From: Nitrospira sp.
GTDB taxonomy: Bacteria > Nitrospirota > Nitrospiria > Nitrospirales > Nitrospiraceae
DNA: 64,000 bases
NCBI GenBank assembly: GCA_024998685.1
Contig: JACOEH010000002.1
Span: 123,826-187,825 of the forward strand
Direction of reading: 5' to 3'
Positions 8,323 to 14,881 of this stretch are shown piece by piece. The notes beneath the pieces are model-generated. The model worked only from the letters and a program-made list of their open reading frames with translations, was not told the origin of the DNA and made no database searches. Both the position numbers and the translations under genes were made by a program. Each line of letters begins with the position of its first letter. Within the stretch, counting starts at the first letter, position 1.

Positions 8323-9267
8323 ATGGCCTGGTTCGGCCCCCTCCTCGCAGGCGCGGCGCAACAGCACGCGGCGGATACGACGCTGGCTGCCAGCGTCACG
8401 CTCTCGATCACGACGGCGTCCGCCCTCTCGACCCAGATGACGCTCGCGGCGACACCGACCCTGTCGCTCACGACGGCCGCCGCATTGAGTACGCAGATCA
8501 CGATGGCGGGCGGTTCGACCCTATCGATCGCTGGGACTGCTTCGCTTTCCACGCAGATCACCATGGCGGCGACGCCGACGCTCGCGATCACGACTGCGAG
8601 TGCGCTGACCACGCAGATTCTGATGGCGGGCGCCTCCACCTGTTCCATTACCGTCAATGCCCCGCTCACGACCCAAATCACGATGGCGAGTGCCGTCACG
8701 GTGCGCATCACCGCGACCGGCGACTTGGCCGGCGCCGCGCAATTCGCGGCGAGCGTCACGCTGTCGATCATTGGAACCGGCGCCCTCTCCACTCAAATTC
8801 GGATGGCGAGCGCCGTCACGCTGTCCATCACGTCGGTGGGTGCCCTGCAGACCGCGATCACGCTGGCCGGCACGATGCCGGTCTCAATCACCGCGAGCGC
8901 CGGATTGCAGACCGCGATCACGTTCGCCGGAGGCGTCTCGCTGACGCTCAATAGTGCGGGCGCCCTCACGACGCAGATCCGCCTGACTTCTGGAGTCTCG
9001 CTCTCGATCACGACGACCGGCGCGCTGACGACAGCCATCACCCTGGCCGGGACCGGCCTCCTCTCGATCACTGTGAGCGGCGAGCTGGAGATTCCGCCAC
9101 TCGAACCGGCGCGCATCTTCCGGGCGCGGACGCGGACCTTTGCCTGGCGCGCGACGCATCGACGGTTCTCCCTGTCGGTGCGATCACGACGATTTGTGGA
9201 GACGGCACGGGCGCGGACCTTCACGGTTCCGGCACGCACGCGCCGGTTCGTGCTTGAGGCATCATGA
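8323..9267 (+). CDS. Phage protein with twelve 20-residue repeats
   Basis: 314 residues from the ATG at 8323; the longer frame to 8185 overlaps the previous gene. Residues 22-261 are twelve tandem 20-residue repeats with consensus A-x-x-x-T-L-S-I-T-T-x-x-A-L-T-T-Q-I-T-M, with alternating small/hydrophobic residues as expected for a beta-solenoid or stacked beta-hairpins. The last 50 residues are Arg-rich (RIFRARTRTFAWRATHRRF and RARTFTVPARTRRF). It is followed by an ATGA-coupled gene. I infer a fibre, spike or decoration role; nothing identifies it by family. Confidence 0.65.
   Translation: MAWFGPLLAGAAQQHAADTTLAASVTLSITTASALSTQMTLAATPTLSLTTAAALSTQITMAGGSTLSIAGTASLSTQITMAATPTLAITTASALTTQILMAGASTCSITVNAPLTTQITMASAVTVRITATGDLAGAAQFAASVTLSIIGTGALSTQIRMASAVTLSITSVGALQTAITLAGTMPVSITASAGLQTAITFAGGVSLTLNSAGALTTQIRLTSGVSLSITTTGALTTAITLAGTGLLSITVSGELEIPPLEPARIFRARTRTFAWRATHRRFSLSVRSRRFVETARARTFTVPARTRRFVLEAS
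8386..9105 (+). repeat. Tandem 60-bp coding repeats (12 units)
   Basis: Twelve 60-bp units encode the 20-residue repeats of the protein above. Recurring words such as ACGCAGATCACGATGGCG mark the unit borders. Units have diverged but keep exact length. Confidence 0.7.
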
Positions 9268-9563
9268 GCGAGAAGCTGCTCAAACAGCCGAACGAAGCCT
9301 ACACGATCGCGTTCGAGTTCGCGGGCAAGCTGCCCTCCGGCGCGAGTCTGTCCACGGGCACGGTGAGCGCGATCCGACTTGACACGGGCGCGACGGACAA
9401 CAGCGTCCTCGCCTCGACCACAGCGACGATCGTCGGGACGCAGGCGCGGGTGAAGATTCAAGCGGGCACGAGCGGCGTGGACTACGAAGTCACGTTCCTG
9501 GTCACGCTCTCGACCGGCGACGTGTTGGAAGAAGACGTGATCATGCAGGTGATCAACCTATGA
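9264..9563 (+). CDS. Phage small beta protein (adaptor/fibre-associated type)
   Basis: 99 residues, start overlapping the previous stop. The sequence (EAYTIAFEFAGKLPSGASLSTGTVSAIR, then DYEVTFLVTLSTGDVLEEDVIMQVI) resembles the immunoglobulin-like small phage proteins that end with a strand after GxxxExD, commonly placed between head and tail modules. Exact role unknown. Confidence 0.6.
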   Translation: MSEKLLKQPNEAYTIAFEFAGKLPSGASLSTGTVSAIRLDTGATDNSVLASTTATIVGTQARVKIQAGTSGVDYEVTFLVTLSTGDVLEEDVIMQVINL

Positions 9564-9571
9564 GTCGGGCA

Positions 9572-9594
9572 GGCGCGCGTCTCGGCGCGCGCGG
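9572..9594. terminator. GC-rich hairpin between phage genes
   Basis: Self-complementary GCGCGC arms around GTCTCG just after the stop codon of the upstream gene. No T-run. Confidence 0.35.
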
Positions 9595-9608
9595 GGTGGG
9601 CGGGTGAG

Positions 9609-10097
9609 ATGAACGCGCTGAACATCAAGATCGGCGTGACCGGCCCATTCCTGCAGAAGCTTCAGGCCGTCATGCAGCAGATCCGGCCCGCGATGGTGGG
9701 CGGCTTGAAAACCCTGCTGCTCGATGCGGCCGCTCGGACGACAAAACGCGCGTCGGGCGATGTGCTCAAGGTCCGCACCGGGCATTTGCGCCGGACGATC
9801 GGGCCGCCGCACGTGCAGGAGACGGCGACCGGCGCGACCGGCGAATTGAGCGTCCGCGCGAAATACGCACCGTTTTTGGAGTACGGCACGCGGCCCTATC
9901 GCATCAGGCCGCGCCGGGCGAAGGCGCTGCGGTTTATTAATCGATTCGGCAAAGTGCAGTTTGCGGGGGCGGTGAACCATCCCGGCCTGCGCCCACGGCC
10001 GTTCTTCAAGCCCTCGTGGGACGAAGCGGTGCAGGGGCCGCCGAGCGCCAAAGAACGGCTCTCAACGATCATTCAACGGACGTTCAACGAGGCGTGA
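9609..10097 (+). CDS. HK97 gp10-like neck / tail completion protein
   Basis: 162 residues with the family signature: a helix with KTLLLDAAARTTKRA, RTGHLRRTIG, the strand YAPFLEYGTRPYRIRP and C-terminal PRPFFKPSWDEA. HK97 gp10 homologues complete the head-to-tail joint. Position between connector genes and tail terminator is canonical. A long 9-bp-unit hairpin element follows directly after the stop. Confidence 0.88.
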   Translation: MNALNIKIGVTGPFLQKLQAVMQQIRPAMVGGLKTLLLDAAARTTKRASGDVLKVRTGHLRRTIGPPHVQETATGATGELSVRAKYAPFLEYGTRPYRIRPRRAKALRFINRFGKVQFAGAVNHPGLRPRPFFKPSWDEAVQGPPSAKERLSTIIQRTFNEA

Positions 10098-10104
10098 TGA
10101 GGGG

Positions 10105-10202
10105 GTCTATCTTGTCTATCTCGTCTTTCTTGTCTGTCTCGTCTTTCTGACGAGAGGGACCAGACAGACCGAATAGACCAGCAGACCAGACAGACCAAAC
10201 AG
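10105..10202. repeat. 9-bp-unit hairpin element, copy 4
   Basis: Left arm is five perfect units (GTCTATCTT, GTCTATCTC, GTCTTTCTT, GTCTGTCTC, GTCTTTCTG). Right arm has the complementary units (CAGACAGAC, CGAATAGAC, one partial unit, CAGACAGAC, CAAACAGAT). It ends at the start codon of the following gene, filling the whole intergenic space. Confidence 0.75.
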
Positions 10203-10649
10203 ATGCCGACCGATCCCATTGACGAACAGATTCTCACGGCGATCGAAATGCGATTGGAGTCCATCGTCGCCGGCGCGACGTATTTCTTCTCGCCGGGCGA
10301 AGTGGCGCGCGATTGGAAAAATTGGGACGAGGTGCGGAGCTTTCCATTCTACGGCGTGATCGAGGGCGAGCTGCAGCGGCCGGAAGATACCTTCACAAAG
10401 GTAGACGTGATCTTGCCGGTCACGATCGTCGGCTGGGTGAAGCACGATGCCGACCGGCGCGTCTACCTCAATCGCGCGGCGGCGGACGTGATTCGCGCGA
10501 TCTATGTCGATGAAACCTGGGGCGGGCTGGCGTTGATCACGAAAGTGCTGCGGCGCCCGACCGACGAAGCCTCGCTGGTGGCGAAGCCGCACGCCTATTT
10601 CGAATTGTCGCTGCAGATCGAATATCAAGTGGACAGGAGCTCGGCATGA
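10203..10649 (+). CDS. Probable phage tail terminator / tail completion protein
   Basis: 148 residues. The order of a helix (IDEQILTAIEMRLESI), a central beta sheet (TKVDVILPVTIVGW) and VYLNRAAADVIRAIYVDETWGG fits the lambda gpU / tail terminator fold, which caps the tail tube. Family assignment is by position and pattern. The ATG immediately follows the hairpin element, so the ribosome binding site would lie in its right arm. Its stop overlaps the next start (ATGA). Confidence 0.65.
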   Translation: MPTDPIDEQILTAIEMRLESIVAGATYFFSPGEVARDWKNWDEVRSFPFYGVIEGELQRPEDTFTKVDVILPVTIVGWVKHDADRRVYLNRAAADVIRAIYVDETWGGLALITKVLRRPTDEASLVAKPHAYFELSLQIEYQVDRSSA

Positions 10650-10927
10650 CGATTCTCATGACGCAGACCATTCACGAGTCCCTCACCGGCGGCCGCACGA
10701 CCCAGGAGTTTGTCAAAGGCGCACGCTACGACGTGCCGCAGCCGATCGGCCAGCTCTGGATCGCGCGCGGCTGGGCCAGACCGGTGCACGGTCTCTCCGG
10801 TCTGTCTGGTCTCTCTGGTGCGCGGAGTCCGGAGACCACACAGACCGGACAGACGAGACAGACAAGACAGACAAGACAGACCTCTTCAACAAAGGAGCCC
10901 CCATGCCTGCCGCACACGGCCGACTGA
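10646..10927 (+). CDS. Small phage protein extended by hairpin element
   Basis: 93 residues. Residues 1-48 form a plausible domain (TIHESLTGGRTTQEFVKGARYDVPQPIGQLWIARGWARP). Residues 50-80 are translated from a 9-bp-unit hairpin element and read GLSGLSGLSGAR followed by QTGQTRQTRQTRQT. The C-terminus overlaps the next gene by 25 bp. The element appears to have been inserted at the 3' end and replaced the original stop. The core resembles the N-terminal half of the small protein at 4411. Confidence 0.6.
   Translation: MTILMTQTIHESLTGGRTTQEFVKGARYDVPQPIGQLWIARGWARPVHGLSGLSGLSGARSPETTQTGQTRQTRQTRQTSSTKEPPCLPHTAD
10791..10882. repeat. 9-bp-unit hairpin element, copy 5
   Basis: Left units GTCTCTCCG, GTCTGTCTG, GTCTCTCTG. 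The loop is GGTGCGCGGAGTCCGGAGACC. Right units CCGGACAGA, CGAGACAGA, CAAGACAGA, CAAGACAGA. The loop is closely similar to that of copy 7, showing a conserved core. Confidence 0.75.
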
Positions 10928-11613
10928 CCCGCGTCTACATCAACGGCTACGATTTGACCGGCTTCTATCGCAAGCAAGGCTCGGAGCTTACGCGCGAGAC
11001 GGCGGAGAGCACGGTCTTCGGTCTGAGCGACAAGACCTATCTGCCGGGGGTGCGCGACGCCTCGCTCTCGCTGGAAGGGATCTTCGACGGCGCGGTGGAC
11101 GGGATCGAGCAGGTGTTGCTCGCGGCGCTGGCGGCGGATCCGACGATCGCCGCGATCTGCCCGCAGGGCGATGCGCTCGGCAACATCGCGCTCGGCTTCT
11201 CGGCACTCGAAACGAAATATGCGATCGAGAGTTCCATCGACGACATCGTGTCGCTCGCGAACGAATTGCAATCGACCGGCGGCCGCGATCGGCTCTTGGT
11301 CCATCATGCGCTCAGCACCGAAGTCGCCACCGGCAACGGGACGAGCCTCGACAACGGCGCGCAAACGACGAACGGTGGGGTCGCCTATCTGCAGGTCCCG
11401 GACATCACCGGCATTACAAACTTGGCGGTCACGATCGAGGACTCGGCGGACAATGTGAGCTTCGCGACGATCCTCACCTTCGCGGGCGTCACGGCGGACC
11501 GGAACGCGCAGCGGGTGGCGATCAGCGGGACCGTGCGGCGCTACACGCGGATGCGGCAGGTGTTCACCGGCGCGGGCAGCGCGCAGTTCTGGGTGGGCTT
11601 CGGCAGGAAATAA
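10903..11613 (+). CDS. Phage tail tube protein (long paralogue)
   Basis: 236 residues after AAAGGAG. The N-terminal 100 residues (AHGRLTRVYINGYDLTGFYRKQ, RETAESTVFGLSDKTYLPGV, GIFDGAVDGIEQVL) match the tail tube / major tail protein type of some siphophages. The C-terminal 90 residues add a beta domain (ITNLAVTIEDSADNVSFATIL and GTVRRYTRMRQVFTGAGSAQFWVGF), which may decorate the tube. The next gene repeats the N-terminal module. Confidence 0.75.
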   Translation: MPAAHGRLTRVYINGYDLTGFYRKQGSELTRETAESTVFGLSDKTYLPGVRDASLSLEGIFDGAVDGIEQVLLAALAADPTIAAICPQGDALGNIALGFSALETKYAIESSIDDIVSLANELQSTGGRDRLLVHHALSTEVATGNGTSLDNGAQTTNGGVAYLQVPDITGITNLAVTIEDSADNVSFATILTFAGVTADRNAQRVAISGTVRRYTRMRQVFTGAGSAQFWVGFGRK

Positions 11614-11637
11614 TCACCTCACGAAAGGAGTAGTCAC

Positions 11638-12054
11638 ATGGCAGCGTCACACGGCAAAAACGCGGTGGTGCAGCTCGACAACGGCGCGGGCTCGCTCACT
11701 GCCATTACGAGTTATCTCTCCAAGGCCTCGCTCGAACGGATGCGCGAGACGGCGGAGACGACGGTCTTCGGCCTGAACGACAAGACCTACGTCGCGGGGC
11801 TGAAAGACTCGACATTCAGCGGCGAGGGCAATTTCGACGGCGCGTTGGATCTCATCTTGAGCGACGACATCGCCGACAACGCCGCCACGAAGACCTTGCA
11901 GTACGACCCGCAGGGCAGCACCAGCGGGCTCCCGCGCTACAGCATCGAGACCTGGGTCACGAAATATTCCATCGACACCGACATCGGCGACAAGGGCTCC
12001 TGCAGCTTCGAATTGCAGGGCACCGGCGCGGTGACGCGGACGACCGTGCCATAA
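11638..12054 (+). CDS. Phage tail tube protein (short paralogue)
   Basis: 138 residues with AAAGGAG before the ATG. RETAETTVFGLNDKTYVAGL and FSGEGNFDGALDLIL align closely with the preceding protein, so the two arose by tandem duplication. This copy lacks the extra C-terminal beta domain and ends with a short strand (GSCSFELQGTGAVTRT). It could be the main tube subunit while the longer one is a minor or decorated form. Confidence 0.75.
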   Translation: MAASHGKNAVVQLDNGAGSLTAITSYLSKASLERMRETAETTVFGLNDKTYVAGLKDSTFSGEGNFDGALDLILSDDIADNAATKTLQYDPQGSTSGLPRYSIETWVTKYSIDTDIGDKGSCSFELQGTGAVTRTTVP

Positions 12055-12057
12055 AGA

Positions 12058-12148
12058 TGGTCTCTCTCGTCTTCGGACCAGATAGACCGGAGAGACGAGA
12101 GAGACCAGACAGACCAAATAGACGAGATCAACCAGATAAACCAAAGGA
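12058..12148. repeat. 9-bp-unit hairpin element, copy 6
   Basis: Short left arm (GGTCTCTCTCGTCTT), tetraloop-like CGGA, then about eight right-arm units from CCAGATAGA to CCAGATAAA. Arms are unequal, so part of the left arm was lost or the right arm expanded. Confidence 0.7.
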
Positions 12149-12154
12149 CCCACG

Positions 12155-12493
12155 ATGCTGACGAGAGACCAACTGAGTGAGATCTCCAAGCCGCGTGAAC
12201 GGCTGATGCACGTGCCGCTGTTGAACGAGTCGATCAAGATCAAATTATTCCGCAAGGGCGATCTCGACGCCATGCGCGCCGAGTCGCTCGTGGCCGGGGA
12301 AGTGGACAATTCGAAATTGGAGCGATTGCTCGTGTTACGCGGGTTGATCGAGCCCGCGCTGACGGATGCCGACTACGAGGAGCTCGCCCAAGGCAACGCG
12401 GCGGTGTACTACGCGATGGTGAACGCGATCATGGAGGGCAACGGGTTGACCGCGCTGGCGCAGCGCGACGCCCGGCGCACCTTTCCAGCTTAA
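12155..12493 (+). CDS. Tail assembly chaperone (gpG-like)
   Basis: 112 residues. Located between tail tube and tape measure genes, as the lambda G gene is. Composition is helical and acidic (LERLLVLRGLIEPALTDADYEELAQGNAAVYYAMVNAIMEGNG). It should bind the tape measure protein during tail assembly. The frame ends at TAA just inside an overlapping +1 frame that holds the gpT-like extension (next entry), so this is probably the unshifted product of a frameshifting pair. Confidence 0.7.
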   Translation: MLTRDQLSEISKPRERLMHVPLLNESIKIKLFRKGDLDAMRAESLVAGEVDNSKLERLLVLRGLIEPALTDADYEELAQGNAAVYYAMVNAIMEGNGLTALAQRDARRTFPA

Positions 12494-12668
12494 GCCCGGC
12501 ACGCGCTTTCCGTTCCTGCTCGCGCGCGACCTCGGGATGACGGCCGAAGAATTGTCCGACCGCTTGGACTATCGCGAATACGTGCAATGGCAAGCGCTGT
12601 ACGAAGTGGAAGGCGAAGAGATGAAACGGCAGATGAAACGCGCACAGAGCGGTAAAGGGGCTGAATGA
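12483..12668 (+). CDS. gpT-like extension of the tail assembly chaperone, probably made by frameshifting
   Basis: The +1 frame relative to the gene above is open from 12450 (after TGA at 12447) to a TGA at 12668. It reads LKPGTRFPFLLARDLGMTAE, then LDYREYVQWQALYEVEGEE. The pattern of a helix after LGMT, then an aromatic REYVQWQALYE block, is that of short phage tail proteins next to gpG. Similarity seems to extend upstream of the only ATG (12537), and no ribosome binding site is visible there, which favours a programmed frameshift within 12450-12493. I do not see a classical slippery heptamer. The stop overlaps the tape measure start (ATGA). Confidence 0.55.
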   Translation, partial: FQLKPGTRFPFLLARDLGMTAEELSDRLDYREYVQWQALYEVEGEEMKRQMKRAQSGKGAE

Positions 12669-14881
12669 CGGACGCGACACTCTCCGCCAAAGTCACCGCC
12701 GACATCGCCGACTTCTCCAAGAAGATGGGCGCGGTGAAGGACTCGATCGATCGCGTCGGCAGCTCGACGAGCGGCGGCCTCGGCCAGGCCAATCAGGCGC
12801 TCGGCAAGATGGAGTCGCACGTCACCTCCATCGGGAACATCCTCTCCGGCGGCGCGTTGGCGGCGATTGGGAAGGGGCTCACCGACGCGGTGATGGAGCC
12901 GCTGCTCGGCGTCGCCAAGTCCGCCGTCTTGATGGCGGATCAATTCACTCGCGCGAAGATGGCCTTTACGACGATGCTCGGCAGCGCCGAGAAGGCCACG
13001 GCCTTCTTGAAAGAGCTGCAAGACACCGCCGTCAGCACCCCGTTCGAATTTACGCAGCTGCAGGACGCGAGCAAGCGTCTGCTCGCGATGGGGATCGAGG
13101 CGAAGAAGATTCCCGGCATGATCGTGCAGATCGGCGATGCGGTCGCGGGGCTGGGCAGCGGCAAGCTGGGCTTCGATCGCATCACGACGGCAATCGGCCA
13201 GATGAATGCGAAAGGCCGGGCGACGGCGGAGGAAATGCGGCAGTTCACCGAGGCGGGGATCGGCGCCTGGGACGCCCTCGCGAGCCACTTGAACATCACC
13301 GTGGCCGAGGCCATGGAGCGCGTGACGAAGAAGCAGGTCGATAGCGCGACGGCGATCACCGCAATCATGTCGGCGATGGGCACGCGCTTCGGGGGACTCA
13401 TGGCGCAGCAGTCTTCGACGATCGAAGGGCAGCTCTCCAATCTGCAGGACGTGAGCACCATGATCCTCGCCGAGATCGGCAAAGAACTGATCGCCGCGCT
13501 GAAATTGCCGGAGGCGATTGCCGCCGTGGGGGACTTTGCGCGAAGCTTCCTGGATTGGTTCAAGCAACTCGACGGCGGGACGAAGCAACTGATCCTCGTG
13601 CTCACCGGCACGTTTGCGGCGAGCGGGCCGATCTTGGTCGCCGTCGGCGCGTTCATGGCCGCGATGGCGGTGGTGACGGCGCCGATGCTGGCCGGCGGCG
13701 CGATCGTCGCGGGGATCATCGCGGGCGTCACGCTGCTCGTGTTGAATTGGCAGAAACTTAAAGACACCGGCATCGCGCTCTGGACGTCGCTGACCGGCGC
13801 CGTGAAGAGCGTGATCGATCGGATGGTGGCCGGCGTCGAGCAGGCGATCGCGCGGTTGGGCGCCATCCTCACCGGCATCCGCGAGAAAACCGACGCCGTC
13901 AAAGCCTATTTCAAAAGCATGTACGACGCCGTCGTCGGACATTCCTACATTCCCGACATGGTCGACGAGATTGGCGCGCATATGAAGAACCTCGACGTGG
14001 CGATGACGGCGCCCGCGAGACAGGCCACGGTCGCGACCGGTCGACTCTTCGAGGGCTTCGCCTTCACCGCGCAGGGCGCGATCAATCAAGTGGTCTCCAC
14101 GATGAATTTTGCCTGGGGCTCCGCCACGCAGGGCGTCTCGCAGGCCCTCGCGCAGATGACGACGCAGCAGGTGAACTGGGCGCAGGTCGGCATTCAGATC
14201 GGCCAGCAGTTCCTCGCCGCGATGATCAATCAAATTATTTCGCTGATGACGCAATGGGCGATCGCCACCGTCTTCGCGCAGACGCAGAACGCGGCGCAGC
14301 TCGCCGCGCACAGCGCGACGGAAGGGGCCAAGACCGCCGTCACCGCGACGAACGAAGCGGCCCGCATGGGGATCGCCCTCGCGACGAACAAAGTCATCAT
14401 GGCCGGCACGATCGCCACGCTCGGCTCCATCGCCGCTGTCGGCACGGCCGCCTCGGCGGTGCTCGCGGCGATTGTCGTCGCCACGTCGTCCACCTTGGCC
14501 GCCATCGGCGCGGCGCTGGTGGGGACCATCGTCGGGGCGCCGCTGGGCGCGGCCTTTTTGGCGGCCTCGGGCGTCGTGCTGGCGGCGGGCATTCCCGCCG
14601 CCGTGGCCTCCGCCGCGGCTATTCAAGCCGCCGTCGGCACGGCCATTGTCGCCGCGACGACCGCGCTCGCCATTCCCGCCTTAGCCGCGGGCGGCATCGT
14701 GACCGGGCCGACGCTCGCGATGATCGGCGAAGCCGGGCCGGAAGCGGTCGTGCCATTGGGCCGTTCATTCGGCCAGCCGACGCAGCAGACCATCATCGTC
14801 TCACTCGACGGACAAGAATTGATGCGCTACGTCGCCGACAAACTGATTCCGTATTTGCGGTTGAAAGGGGCGCCGATCTGA
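12665..14881 (+). CDS. Phage tail tape measure protein
   Basis: 738 residues, starting by ATGA overlap. Residues 1-60 are a helical lead. Residues about 75-270 carry the tape measure core (MADQFTRAKMAFTTMLGSAEKATAFLKEL, FEFTQLQDASKRLLAMGI, MRQFTEAGIGAWDALA). Several hydrophobic stretches occur between 310 and 370, and a very Ala-rich hydrophobic C-terminal half runs from 540 to 690. The C-terminus (GPTLAMIGEAGPEAVVPLG) is a conserved tail motif. Using roughly 1.5 angstrom per residue, the predicted tail is about 110 nm. It sets tail length and passes into the host membrane on infection. Confidence 0.92.
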   Translation: MTDATLSAKVTADIADFSKKMGAVKDSIDRVGSSTSGGLGQANQALGKMESHVTSIGNILSGGALAAIGKGLTDAVMEPLLGVAKSAVLMADQFTRAKMAFTTMLGSAEKATAFLKELQDTAVSTPFEFTQLQDASKRLLAMGIEAKKIPGMIVQIGDAVAGLGSGKLGFDRITTAIGQMNAKGRATAEEMRQFTEAGIGAWDALASHLNITVAEAMERVTKKQVDSATAITAIMSAMGTRFGGLMAQQSSTIEGQLSNLQDVSTMILAEIGKELIAALKLPEAIAAVGDFARSFLDWFKQLDGGTKQLILVLTGTFAASGPILVAVGAFMAAMAVVTAPMLAGGAIVAGIIAGVTLLVLNWQKLKDTGIALWTSLTGAVKSVIDRMVAGVEQAIARLGAILTGIREKTDAVKAYFKSMYDAVVGHSYIPDMVDEIGAHMKNLDVAMTAPARQATVATGRLFEGFAFTAQGAINQVVSTMNFAWGSATQGVSQALAQMTTQQVNWAQVGIQIGQQFLAAMINQIISLMTQWAIATVFAQTQNAAQLAAHSATEGAKTAVTATNEAARMGIALATNKVIMAGTIATLGSIAAVGTAASAVLAAIVVATSSTLAAIGAALVGTIVGAPLGAAFLAASGVVLAAGIPAAVASAAAIQAAVGTAIVAATTALAIPALAAGGIVTGPTLAMIGEAGPEAVVPLGRSFGQPTQQTIIVSLDGQELMRYVADKLIPYLRLKGAPI

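Noticed and set aside
12569..14626. 685-residue ORF on the - strand
   Set aside because: It lies opposite the tape measure gene; its Arg/His/Gly/Asp-rich composition is what GC-rich codons give in the antisense frame, and there is no domain or ribosome binding site.
14254..14880. Upstream extension of the tail hub ORF
   Set aside because: It overlaps the tape measure gene in another frame and reads as Arg/Gly/His-rich sequence; the coupled ATG at 14881 is the credible start.
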